A stretch of DNA of 64,000 nucleotides from Microbacterium rhizosphaerae. GTDB lineage: Bacteria; Actinomycetota; Actinomycetes; Actinomycetales; Microbacteriaceae. The translations under genes and the position numbers were made by a program. The notes beneath the pieces are model-generated. The model made no database searches, was not told where the DNA came from, and saw only the letters and a list, made by a program, of their open reading frames with translations. The stretch is from the NCBI RefSeq assembly GCF_034120055.1, contig NZ_CP139368.1, forward strand, positions 1,736,001 to 1,800,000. Direction: 5' to 3'. Each line of letters starts with the position of its first letter. The stretch's first letter is position 1. Below, piece after piece: positions 6,988 to 14,920 of this stretch.

Positions 6988-8925
6988 TCAGCCCAGGCTG
7001 CACCCGACGATCTTGTAAAGCGAAGAGTCGCCGACGCGATCGATCAGCTCCATGTTCGGCGAGTTTTCGAGCTGCTTCAGACCTGGGTATTGCGGACGGC
7101 TTGGCAGGGTCTTTCCACCATGCAGTTCGAGGACCCAATCGACGCCGAGCTTCTTTGCGGCCCTGCAGGCGGGTCCATTCGCGCTCGAGGTTGAGATCCC
7201 ATCGAGGAAGACCTTCGTCTGGCCCGTAATCGGCGCGAGCATGTGGGGTACAAGTACCTGGCGTCCGGTGAGGGCAAAAGCGAAGCTCGCCCCCGTCCAT
7301 GGGTCGCCGGCGATCACCGCATTAGCCGGGACTAAAGACGGTATTCGGGCGAGCAGGGTACGATCGTCGGCCGATACACCAACCGGCGATACGTATTGAT
7401 TGTCGGTGGGCGTGAACATCGACTGCATGAACCTGGTCGCATTCTGTGCAGCCCAAGATTGAACCATTGTGCACGACAGTATCAGCGCAGCTGCGACCTC
7501 TGCGATCCGGAATCGTGCGGGGTGCGTGGAGAAGTCCACGTGCCGACAGCTCCATACCCAAAGCCACTCCGCGCCCCGCGCAGCGAGCGGGATAACGGCA
7601 ACGGGTGTGAAGGCTGCGATACGCATCGCGTCCGCATACCAGGGCTCTGTGAAGAGTAGCCGGACGAAGTCATAGTTGCTGGAGGCCGCGATGTAGACGG
7701 CGCATGTAAGCGCCCAGATGCCGGTGGCGACCCAACCCGACAAGCCGCTGAGTCGAATAGCCGCGATGATTCCGACGATTGTCAATACGGACAGAACGAG
7801 CGGGATAGGTTGACCGGCGAACCCTCCAAGGACGGCTTCGCCAATCGCTTGTGCTGTTGATGATTTCCACGTGGTCGACTGCGCAAATCCGGTTCTCGCT
7901 AGAAGGATCACGGCGAAGGCAATGGCCGGGCAAAGGATTGCGACCAGGATCGCGCGACTGGATGTGATTCTCCGCGCGCTACGCTGCGCCCAGAGCGCGC
8001 CGTAGACCATGGGAAGAGCCATCACAATCAGCATGACCACTGCGGATGGGTGCGCGCCCACGATCCCCGGGAGGAAAAGAATCGACAGCGCCAGAGCGAC
8101 TAGCGAAGGAACCGAAACGCGTGCAAGGCCGAGGCATCCCGCGAGAGCTGCGATGGATGCAGGGAGCATCGCTACGGAGAGGAACAAGGGGTAGGTACCC
8201 ATATAGGGAAGGAGGATTAGCGGGTATACGGCGAATCCGCTGCAGATCGCTCCGGCCGCGACAACGAGAACGGTCGCCGCGCCGAATAGCGTGCGCGCCA
8301 ATAAGATGGCGCCAGTGGGCCACACGAGACACGCGACCAGGAGGAGCAACGCGTTCGATGCCACCGGGATCGCCACCCCCGACAGTTGGCAAGCTAGCGC
8401 GACTGTGGCGTGCCACGTCGTGGGGTAAAAGCTCACGACCGAAAGAGGGTCGAGCCCCCGCATGACATGGAGGGGGGAAGCGTCTCCATGATCGAGCACC
8501 CACCTCACCGCGTTGAGGTGGAAGACGTTGTCTCCTGCTTGATCGAATCTATCCGGCTCTCCAATTGCGATGATGAGCCTATACCCGATAAGCGAGGCGC
8601 CAGAGCCGATAGCGACTACCGGGGCCCACCTCCATCCCACTAATGGGGACTTTCTCGTGTCACGGATCGTAAGCATGAACGCGAACGCGACTCCCGCAAT
8701 CACGAGCGCCGTGGCGAGAACCGTCCACCAGGCCCAGCGCACTCCGGTCGCCGCGCTCCAGACGGATGCGACCGCTATGGCGGTGAACCCGAGGAGGGGT
8801 GTTGCCGCGGCTAGCCACAGGCCTCGAAGCCGCAGCGCTACTGCGATGAGGGCACCCGGCAACCCGATCACGATCAGTGCAGCCACGAACGCGAGCAGCA
8901 ATGAACCCCAGTTCGCTGTCCCCAT
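6988..8925 (-). CDS. DUF6541-like polytopic membrane protein
   Basis: A 645-residue protein, with the start taken at ATG 8925 (MGTANWGSLLLAFVAALIV), preceded by AGGATC; a longer frame reaches 9006. It has at least twelve hydrophobic segments over the first 500 residues. A large predicted outside loop carries DRFDQAGDNVFHLNAVRWVLDHGD, and the C-terminal soluble region of about 130 residues follows (ARIPSLVPANAVIAGDPWTGA onward). This layout matches DUF6541 proteins, thought to be related to GT-C type membrane glycosyltransferases acting on lipid-linked sugars. The enzymatic role is inferred, not shown. Base composition is clearly lower in GC than the window average (about 53 % in 7441-7500). 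It diverges from the pilin operon, so a role in pilus or surface glycan modification is possible. Confidence 0.8.
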   Translation of the reverse strand: MGTANWGSLLLAFVAALIVIGLPGALIAVALRLRGLWLAAATPLLGFTAIAVASVWSAATGVRWAWWTVLATALVIAGVAFAFMLTIRDTRKSPLVGWRWAPVVAIGSGASLIGYRLIIAIGEPDRFDQAGDNVFHLNAVRWVLDHGDASPLHVMRGLDPLSVVSFYPTTWHATVALACQLSGVAIPVASNALLLLVACLVWPTGAILLARTLFGAATVLVVAAGAICSGFAVYPLILLPYMGTYPLFLSVAMLPASIAALAGCLGLARVSVPSLVALALSILFLPGIVGAHPSAVVMLIVMALPMVYGALWAQRSARRITSSRAILVAILCPAIAFAVILLARTGFAQSTTWKSSTAQAIGEAVLGGFAGQPIPLVLSVLTIVGIIAAIRLSGLSGWVATGIWALTCAVYIAASSNYDFVRLLFTEPWYADAMRIAAFTPVAVIPLAARGAEWLWVWSCRHVDFSTHPARFRIAEVAAALILSCTMVQSWAAQNATRFMQSMFTPTDNQYVSPVGVSADDRTLLARIPSLVPANAVIAGDPWTGASFAFALTGRQVLVPHMLAPITGQTKVFLDGISTSSANGPACRAAKKLGVDWVLELHGGKTLPSRPQYPGLKQLENSPNMELIDRVGDSSLYKIVGCSLG

Positions 8926-9024
8926 AACTTGCGATCCTAAGCATCGCGGGCTTCGCGACTCACGTCGAGGAGGCGAACTGAGGTTGGCGTCCGGAATGCT
9001 GAGCAAAACTTGAGCCGTCTTGCG

Positions 9025-9054
9025 TTGACCTCATGCGACGTACTCCCCGAGAAT
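9025..9054 (+). promoter_or_regulatory. Probable sigma-70-type promoter of the pilus operon
   Basis: TTGACC at 9025-9030 and GAGAAT at 9049-9054 are separated by 18 bases, close to the housekeeping consensus. Transcription would start near 9061, leaving an untranslated leader of about 144 bases before the pilin ATG. Confidence 0.6.
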
Positions 9055-9060
9055 CCTGTG

Positions 9061-9204
9061 TGGGGATGCGGTCAACCGCTGGGGAAAGCCGCAAATCTCG
9101 TTCTGGGGGGCGAACGACGCATCTGACCACCGGGCTCCGGTGGCCCGATGCGTCGCCACGCCCGCGCGAACGCCATGTTCATCACGTCCTGGGGAGTCAA
9201 GCGA
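9061..9204 (+). promoter_or_regulatory. Structured 5' leader of the major pilin gene
   Basis: The leader holds a long stepped hairpin at 9108-9163. It has GGGC/GCCC at the base, a perfect 9-bp stem CGACGCATC (9115-9123) with GATGCGTCG (9147-9155), a 3x3 internal loop, then a perfect 7-bp stem CCACCGG (9127-9133) with CCGGTGG (9137-9143). A smaller GCGG-TCAA-CCGC hairpin precedes it. The structure ends about 40 bases before the start codon. It could be a riboswitch, a protein site or a stabiliser of the abundant pilin mRNA. It does not show the conserved core I know for the c-di-GMP-I riboswitch. Confidence 0.6.
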
Positions 9205-9564
9205 ATGCTTACCGTCCGCAACTACATCGAAGCCGCCAAGCGGCGCAAGTACGAAGAGACCGGCGAAGAGGGCTTCACCCTCATCGAGCTCATTATCGTC
9301 GTGGTCGTTCTCGGTATCCTTGCCGCGATCGCTATCCCGATCTTCCTGAACATCCAGGACCAGGCCAAGCAGAGCGCCGCTGACACCGCTGCGGCCAACG
9401 CGGCCACCCAGTGGGCTACGGCAACCGCTCAGGGTAGCACTCCGACGTTCACCAACTTCACCAACGAAGGATGGGTTATGAACACCAGCGGTACGACGCT
9501 CGACAACTTCTGTGTCACCGCCTCGAAGGACGGCAAGACCGGCAAGTCGGGCCCGGGCTGCTAG
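9205..9564 (+). CDS. Type IV major pilin (prepilin)
   Basis: A 119-residue prepilin from ATG 9205, preceded by GGGGAG. It has a 23-residue charged leader, then the prepilin peptidase site G23|F24 in EEGFTLIELIIVVVVLG with the conserved Glu at +5. The hydrophobic helix is followed by PIFLNIQDQAKQSAADTAAANAATQWATATAQ and a short C-terminal domain. That domain carries two Cys (NFCVTASKDG and the C-terminal GPGC) that likely form the pilin disulfide loop. The mature protein would be 96 residues. It is first in the operon, has its own structured leader, and is followed by a partial terminator, all consistent with an abundant fibre subunit. Confidence 0.95.
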   Translation: MLTVRNYIEAAKRRKYEETGEEGFTLIELIIVVVVLGILAAIAIPIFLNIQDQAKQSAADTAAANAATQWATATAQGSTPTFTNFTNEGWVMNTSGTTLDNFCVTASKDGKTGKSGPGC

Positions 9565-9582
9565 AGCTCTAGATCCAATTGG

Positions 9583-9618
9583 GGCGGGGGTCCGGTTAGA
9601 CTGGACTCCCGCCCTTTT
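9583..9618 (+). terminator. Hairpin with T-tract after the pilin gene (terminator or attenuator)
   Basis: GGCGGGGGTCCGG (9583-9595), loop TTAGA, then CTGGACTCCCGCC (9601-9613), followed by CTTTT. Only 23 bases separate the end from the next start codon. The likely effect is to reduce read-through so that pilin is made in excess over the downstream assembly proteins. Confidence 0.75.
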
Positions 9619-9640
9619 CCATTCGCAGCTGGGGAGCCGA

Positions 9641-10018
9641 ATGTTGGTGCGCAAGCCCGATGACGAGGGTTTCGGCCTCGTTGAAGTGATCATCGCGTTC
9701 TTCCTGCTCGCGATCATCGCTGTCGCAATCCTTCCCGCCCTTGTCAACGGCATCCGATTCTCCGCCGCGCAGTCGACCGTCGCCACCGCGACGCGACATC
9801 TGAACGGGCTCGTCGAGGAGGCACGAACCACGCCCACCTGCGCGACGCTTGTTTCGGTCGCGACGCCGGCCACGTTCACGGACGGCCGAGGCAAGACCAT
9901 CACGAGTTCTGGCACCGTCGGAACATGTGCGTCCGGCTCCGCAGTTTCACTCGACCTGAAGGCTGCTCAGGGCGGAGTTACGTTGGCTTCCGTAAATGCT
10001 CTGGTCTACGTGCCATGA
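9641..10018 (+). CDS. Prepilin-like minor pilin (PilV-like)
   Basis: A 125-residue protein with an ATG at 9641 preceded by GGGGAG. It has a short leader and the cleavage site G10|F11 in DDEGFGLVEVIIAFFLLAI, with Glu at +5 of the mature chain. The rest is a small Thr/Ala-rich domain with two Cys (TPTCATL, GTCASG). Position after the major pilin and before two larger prepilins marks it as a minor pilin that may prime or modify the fibre. The PilV label rests on size and the GLVEV motif; its stop overlaps the next start (ATGA). Confidence 0.85.
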   Translation: MLVRKPDDEGFGLVEVIIAFFLLAIIAVAILPALVNGIRFSAAQSTVATATRHLNGLVEEARTTPTCATLVSVATPATFTDGRGKTITSSGTVGTCASGSAVSLDLKAAQGGVTLASVNALVYVP

Positions 10019-10554
10019 CCAATCGGCATCATGATCGTGCAGACGAAGCCGGGTTCACCCTGGTTGAACTTGTCGTCGTCATCGTGCTCGTCGGCATCCT
10101 TGGGGGTGCCGTTGCAACGATTCTCGTCAACTCATGGACCACGCAAAACGATGTGACGACGACGAGCCAGGCCACTGATAGAGGTCAGTTGATCGGTCAG
10201 AGCATCGAACGCGCCGTCAGGAACGCGCAGGCGATCGACGTCTCGAGCGACGGCACCATGCTCCGTGTTCACACCACCCAGCCTGGTTCTAAGGCGTGCC
10301 AGGGGTTCTGGTTCACGGGAGGAGCTGTCTACATGACTCAGCGATCTGGCGCGCTTCCGACGACTGACGTGACAACGTGGCCGAAGGCCTGGCAAGGTCA
10401 AGTCGTCCAGCATTCCGGAAATCCATTCTTCTCAACCGACGGGGTGACAGTGACGTACATGTTCGATATCGATACGGATTCGGCGCCTGTCTCTTTCGCG
10501 GGTGAAGCGGCGATGCGCGTGCCGACGACAGGGGTGACGACACCATGTTGGTGA
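10015..10554 (+). CDS. Prepilin-like protein (PilW/GspJ-like)
   Basis: A 179-residue protein beginning MTNRHHDRADEAGFTLVELVVVIVLVGILGG. The cleavage site is G13|F14 with Glu at +5. The C-terminal domain of about 140 residues includes TTSQATDRGQLIGQSIERAVRNAQAIDV, a pattern seen in PilW/GspJ-type minor pilins, and two Cys. The start overlaps the preceding stop by four bases and the gene overlaps the next by ten, so translation is coupled through the operon. It likely contributes to a tip or initiation complex with the neighbouring minor pilins; that role is inferred from other type IV pilus systems. Confidence 0.82.
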   Translation: MTNRHHDRADEAGFTLVELVVVIVLVGILGGAVATILVNSWTTQNDVTTTSQATDRGQLIGQSIERAVRNAQAIDVSSDGTMLRVHTTQPGSKACQGFWFTGGAVYMTQRSGALPTTDVTTWPKAWQGQVVQHSGNPFFSTDGVTVTYMFDIDTDSAPVSFAGEAAMRVPTTGVTTPCW

Positions 10555-12149
10555 TATCGAAGTGGCAGCGAAGCCTGCGAGAAGCCCACGCCGGCGACGA
10601 GGGTATCGCCCTTGTGGCGGTCGTCGTGGTCATGTTGCTCGGATTCATCATCGCCAGCACAATCGCGGCCACGGTCCTGTTCACAATTCAAGCGAATAGT
10701 ACGAATAGGAGCACGACTCAGGCGTTCATTGCGGCCGAATCCGGTCGCGATCAGGTTGTTTCCCAAATTGTCAATGCCTGCAGTGGAATGAGCGCAACGA
10801 GTACATCTCCCCAGTTCACGTCCCAGGCCTATACGACGACGGGTTCCCAGCCATCGTCGCCCACGGGACTCACGAAGACCTGTCCGACGAAGGACACCAC
10901 GTATGTGCTGATCCAATCGACCGGTACGGGCCCGGACGGTTCCACGAGCACGATCAACTCCGTGTATCGATGGTCCGCGACCTATACCAATGTCCCTGGC
11001 GGGGTCGTGACCTACTTCTCCGGGAGCGTCTCGCAGGGCGTCGCGCACTACACCGGGGATCTTGTGCTTCGTAACGGCGACTGGTCATGTCTGCAGAACG
11101 GCATTCTGGACGGCGATCTCTACGTGCTGACCGGAACGGTCAGCTTCAGCAACAACTGCACCATCAACGGCGATGTGTGGTCGAACGGATACGTCTCGAG
11201 TAATTCGCTGGCGTGGAAGGTCAATGCGAACGTCCCGAACGGCAGCACCGGCAGCATCACCACGAACGGCTACGTCGACTTCACGGCCGATGGCAGCCCT
11301 ACGATCGCGGGAAACATCAGCGCCGGTGGCACGGTGACGCTCAAGGCCGGAGGCGGCGGCGCGGGCAAGGTCGGGGGCACCGTCACGTCGAAGACAACGG
11401 CGAGCGTGGCCTCCGCGTGGACCACCGGCGCCGTCACCCAGAACACGGGGACCGACCCTACCTTTGTGCCGACGCTGGACTGGCTCCTCGCAGCGACGAG
11501 GTGGATCGATCTGAACAACACATCGGGGTGGGGCACGATCACCAACGGCGACTGCAGCGCACTCAAGAACGCCGGCACTGCCACGGCATACGTTCAGCCG
11601 CTGATCACCTCGGGCACGACTCCACTCGTACTGGACTTCACGAGCTGTACCAAGGCAACCAATCTCAATCTGTCGACCGCGAGCCCCATTACCCGAGATG
11701 TCGCGATTATCACGGGCCCGAACAACACGATGACGATCAACGTGAGCGGGCTCACCAGTTCGACCGTCCACCAGCTGATGTTCATCCACTCCGATGGCAA
11801 TCTGGACGACCGCGACGCGGACGGAGCCCCTCAGCCCACATGTGGCAGTACGGGGACCATGAATGCGGCCGACGGATTCGGCACTGCTGGGACGATCAGC
11901 CCGAACTTGCACATCATGATCTACTCGCCCTGCGGGCTGAACGGCACTGTGACGGCGAGCTTCTCTGGCCAGCTATACACGAACGACACGACGAATTTCC
12001 ATTCGGGATCGGCGTACACGTGCCAGACGATGTCGTGGCCGAGTGCGCTGCCCAGCCTGGGGTGCAAGATCAAGGGACCAGGCGGCATCGGCAATGACAC
12101 GACGGTCACTCAGAAGCTCGGCTCGCTCATTGTTCAAACGGAGCAGTAG
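10545..12149 (+). CDS. Large pilus-associated protein with prepilin-like N-terminus (PilX/GspK-like)
   Basis: A 534-residue protein, far larger than the other pilins. The N-terminus reads HAGDEGIALVAVVVVMLLGFIIA: a prepilin-type G|I site followed by a hydrophobic helix, but with Ala instead of Glu at +5. PilX- and GspK-type subunits that lack Glu5 are known to sit at the fibre tip. The remaining 480 or so residues are Thr/Ser/Gly/Asn-rich with repeated short beta motifs (NGDLYVLTG-like, TNGYVDFTADGSP, GNISAGGTVTLKAGGGGAG), as in secreted beta-helix or adhesin-like domains. Nine or so Cys are spread through it. A tip adhesin is plausible but unproven. Its start lies inside the end of the preceding gene. 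Confidence 0.75.
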   Translation: MLVISKWQRSLREAHAGDEGIALVAVVVVMLLGFIIASTIAATVLFTIQANSTNRSTTQAFIAAESGRDQVVSQIVNACSGMSATSTSPQFTSQAYTTTGSQPSSPTGLTKTCPTKDTTYVLIQSTGTGPDGSTSTINSVYRWSATYTNVPGGVVTYFSGSVSQGVAHYTGDLVLRNGDWSCLQNGILDGDLYVLTGTVSFSNNCTINGDVWSNGYVSSNSLAWKVNANVPNGSTGSITTNGYVDFTADGSPTIAGNISAGGTVTLKAGGGGAGKVGGTVTSKTTASVASAWTTGAVTQNTGTDPTFVPTLDWLLAATRWIDLNNTSGWGTITNGDCSALKNAGTATAYVQPLITSGTTPLVLDFTSCTKATNLNLSTASPITRDVAIITGPNNTMTINVSGLTSSTVHQLMFIHSDGNLDDRDADGAPQPTCGSTGTMNAADGFGTAGTISPNLHIMIYSPCGLNGTVTASFSGQLYTNDTTNFHSGSAYTCQTMSWPSALPSLGCKIKGPGGIGNDTTVTQKLGSLIVQTEQ

Positions 12150-12152
12150 CGC

Positions 12153-13052
12153 GTGACTGCCGATTCCCCTGCTCTGACAACCTTCGTCGTCCTTTTCGCC
12201 GGCCTCTTCGGGCTCGTGATCGGTTCGTTCCTCAACGTCGTCGCTTACCGCGTGCCGGCAGGGATGTCCATCGTGCCGGGCAGCAGATGTCCGAACTGCG
12301 GTGCACCGATCAAGCCGTGGCAGAACGTCCCTGTTCTCTCGTGGATCGCACTGCGAGGAAAGTGCGCCGAATGCAGCGAGGCGATCTCGCCGCGATATCC
12401 GATCGTCGAACTGGTGACCGGCGTCTCTTTCGCACTCATCGCGTGGGTCGCCATCGGGATCTCGACAGGCTCGATCACCAGGCTGGGCTCGAATGTCGGA
12501 TTGACTGCGAACACAGCCTCGGCGTTTGGCGGCGGAGCCGACAGCATCGCCTTCTGGCTTGTGCTCGTCGCCTTCCTGTATTTCTCGGCGATCTCGATCG
12601 TCCTCACCCTGATCGACCTCGACACAAAGCGGTTGCCGAACGCCATCGTCCTGCCTAGCTACGTGGTTGCCGTCATCCTCTTCGCCGCGGCAGCTACCCT
12701 GACGAACGACTGGGCAGCGCTCGTCCGCGCGGGGGCGGGGATGGTCATCCTGTACGCCTTCTATTTCCTCCTGCGCGTCATCCGCCCCGGCGGCATGGGC
12801 GGGGGAGACGTGAAGCTCGCGGGTGTCGTCGGCATCTATCTGGGATGGCTCGGCTGGGGGGCGCTCATCATCGGATCGTTTGCGGCCTTCGTGCTTGGCG
12901 GACTCTTCGGCATCGGGCTCATGGTCTTCCGCAAAGCCGGGCGCAAGACCGCCATCCCGTTCGGGCCGTGGATGCTCGCCGGCGCATGGGTGGGCATTTT
13001 CTTCGGGCAGCCGATAGCGAATTGGTACGTCGGGATGCTGACGGGCACATGA
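12153..13052 (+). CDS. pilD: Prepilin peptidase / N-methyltransferase (A24 family)
   Basis: A 299-residue integral membrane aspartyl protease with a GTG start at 12153, three bases after the preceding stop. The N-terminal domain has GLVIGSFLNVVAYRVP and the cytoplasmic zinc-type cysteines C46-x2-C49 and C71-x2-C74 (CPNCG, CAEC). This is the methyltransferase form. The catalytic aspartates are seen in LIDLDTKRLPNAIVLP and in GGMGGGDVKLAG. Around seven or eight membrane helices follow. It would cut the leaders of the four prepilins encoded immediately upstream and methylate the new N-terminus. Confidence 0.93.
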   Translation: MTADSPALTTFVVLFAGLFGLVIGSFLNVVAYRVPAGMSIVPGSRCPNCGAPIKPWQNVPVLSWIALRGKCAECSEAISPRYPIVELVTGVSFALIAWVAIGISTGSITRLGSNVGLTANTASAFGGGADSIAFWLVLVAFLYFSAISIVLTLIDLDTKRLPNAIVLPSYVVAVILFAAAATLTNDWAALVRAGAGMVILYAFYFLLRVIRPGGMGGGDVKLAGVVGIYLGWLGWGALIIGSFAAFVLGGLFGIGLMVFRKAGRKTAIPFGPWMLAGAWVGIFFGQPIANWYVGMLTGT

Positions 13053-13121
13053 CTTCGCCCCTCGACATGGTCGAGGTGAGCGATAGTGACAATGGGGAAC
13101 ACGAGACGTGGGGAGGCGCAC

Positions 13122-14270
13122 ATGGCGAAGACCGCTGTGGGCATAGAGATCACCGAGGAGAGCGTGCGCGCCGTCGAGGTCGCCGGCGGACGCAAGCCGC
13201 AGATCGTGGCATACGGCGAGGTACCTCTGCCGCCCGACGCCGCGCGCGACTCCGAGGTCGTCGACCAGGGCGCGGTGGCGGTCGCCATCCGGCAGCTGTG
13301 GTCGGGCGCGGGGATCAAGAGCCGCGACGTGACCCTGGGCGTGGCGAGCCGGCGCATCCTCGTGCGCGAATACTCCACCCAGGCGATGCGTCCTGATCTG
13401 CTGAAGCAGGCGCTGCCCTACCAGGTGCAGGACCTGTTGCCCGTGCCGGTGAGCCAAGCCGTGCTCGACTTCTATCCGCTGGGGCAAGACGGCGACCAGG
13501 TGCACGGCCTGCTGGTTGCCGCGGTCTCCGAGACGATCGAGCAGATCATCACCACCCTCGGTCGCACGAAGCTGCGCGTCGTGGGCGTCGATCTGACGGC
13601 CTTCGGACTGGCTCGCGCGTCGGCGGTGATCGCCAACCCCGGAGCGACGATTGCCATGGTCTACATCGGCGACCACACGACCCAGGTCGTGGTGGCCCGC
13701 GGAGGGGTGCCGCAGTTCGTCCGCCTCATCCCGGTCGATGTGCCGACGGCGGCCGTCCTTCGGACATCCGGCGGAGCGGTCAGCACTCCGGCCGCGCAGG
13801 TCGCTGCCCCGGCGCCCGCGCAGACCAGCGCCGCCGACCTCGAAGCCCTGTTTGCCATGGCGCCTGCCACACCGCCTTCGGAAAAGGGATCTGCAGGGTC
13901 GAATACGGGACTGCCGGCGGACGCGACGGCTGCCGCGCCGCTCTCGACCAGCGGCATCCTTCCCCGCACGAGAGGACAAGCACGGGGATCTGGACCGGAC
14001 CCGTCGATCAACGACGTCGTGGCGCGCGTGCGCTCCACCCTGGCGTTCTACGCCGGTCGCGAGGGCGCGCTTCCTCTCGCCGGCGTGATCGTAAGCGGGG
14101 CAGGCGCGGCCGTTCCCGGCATGGCCGGCGCTCTCGCTGCGGCCATCGATATCCCGGTCCACGCGATCGGGGTGGATGCTGTGGCTCAGGTGCGGGGAGC
14201 AGCCCCGGCCGGTGAGCTCTCGCTGAACCTCGTCTCCACCGTCGGCATCGCACTCGGAGAGGACCGCTGA
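13122..14270 (+). CDS. pilM: Type IV pilus assembly protein PilM
   Basis: A 382-residue actin-like ATPase-fold protein. The ATG at 13122 follows GGGGAGG, which decides against the in-frame ATG at 13086. The family opening is visible (AKTAVGIEITEESVRAVEVAGGRKPQIVAYGEVPLP), along with LPYQVQDLLPVP and VDLTAFGLARA. PilM is cytoplasmic and binds the short N-terminal tail of PilN, linking the motor to the inner membrane complex. A low-complexity insertion of about 80 residues (Ala/Pro/Ser-rich, near residues 220-305) interrupts the C-terminal half, which is unusual. The stop overlaps the pilN start by one base. Confidence 0.9.
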   Translation: MAKTAVGIEITEESVRAVEVAGGRKPQIVAYGEVPLPPDAARDSEVVDQGAVAVAIRQLWSGAGIKSRDVTLGVASRRILVREYSTQAMRPDLLKQALPYQVQDLLPVPVSQAVLDFYPLGQDGDQVHGLLVAAVSETIEQIITTLGRTKLRVVGVDLTAFGLARASAVIANPGATIAMVYIGDHTTQVVVARGGVPQFVRLIPVDVPTAAVLRTSGGAVSTPAAQVAAPAPAQTSAADLEALFAMAPATPPSEKGSAGSNTGLPADATAAAPLSTSGILPRTRGQARGSGPDPSINDVVARVRSTLAFYAGREGALPLAGVIVSGAGAAVPGMAGALAAAIDIPVHAIGVDAVAQVRGAAPAGELSLNLVSTVGIALGEDR

Positions 14271-14920
14271 TGGCCCGCAGACTTGAGCCCGCCTACGCGG
14301 GAGTCCCACGCGTCAACCTCATGCCGCGGTCCGAGACCGACCGCCGCGAACGTGAGGCACTCGGCCGCAAGTGGATGTGGGGCGTGCTCGGCGCGATCCT
14401 CGTGGCCTGCATGATCATCGCGGCCGCGTTCGGCCTGACCTGGGTGGCCAATGAGCGTCTCGCCGCAGAGCAGGCGCAGACCAACCAGCTCGTGACCGAA
14501 CTGGTCGGGCTTTCGGACGTCAGTGGTGCACTCGCCAGCCAGCGCGAGCTCACGCAGTTCCGTGCGCAGGCCATGGGCTCCGACTTCGCGTGGGCGCCCG
14601 TGATCGGTGCTGTCACAAGTGCGCTTCCGGGTGGCACGACGCTCACCGGGTTCGACGTCACCTCGGGCGGTAACCCGGTGACGGGCAGCGACCCGAAGAC
14701 CGCTGTGGGTCTGGTTGGCACGTTCACGGTCAACAGCGCCACTCCTCTGGACATGGCATCAACGGTCCGCGCCGTTCGCGGCGCTTCCGGGGTGATGGCG
14801 GCGGATGGTATGGCCGTGACCGCGAGCAATGTGGTCGTCGGTCAGTACCAGTACGAGCTCAGCGTGACGTTCAACCAGACGATCTACTCGGGCCAGTACG
14901 ACACGAAGGTGGCGAAGTGA
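14270..14920 (+). CDS. pilN: Type IV pilus assembly protein PilN-like
   Basis: A 216-residue protein. The N-terminal tail holds PRVNLMPRSE, the conserved (I/V)NL(L/M)P segment that binds PilM. One membrane helix follows (WGVLGAILVACMIIAAAFGLTWV), then a coiled region (LAAEQAQTNQLVTELVGLSDVSGALASQRE) and an extracytoplasmic ferredoxin-like domain. This is the normal PilN layout and size. It should form a heterodimer with the next gene product. Gene overlaps on both sides (1 bp each) indicate coupled translation. Confidence 0.88.
   Translation: MARRLEPAYAGVPRVNLMPRSETDRREREALGRKWMWGVLGAILVACMIIAAAFGLTWVANERLAAEQAQTNQLVTELVGLSDVSGALASQRELTQFRAQAMGSDFAWAPVIGAVTSALPGGTTLTGFDVTSGGNPVTGSDPKTAVGLVGTFTVNSATPLDMASTVRAVRGASGVMAADGMAVTASNVVVGQYQYELSVTFNQTIYSGQYDTKVAK

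Noticed and set aside
9061..9163. c-di-GMP-I (GEMM) riboswitch before the pilin gene
   Set aside because: Function would fit, but the conserved core (GGGACGCAAAGCC-like block and tetraloop-receptor) is not present; only a general structured leader is claimed.
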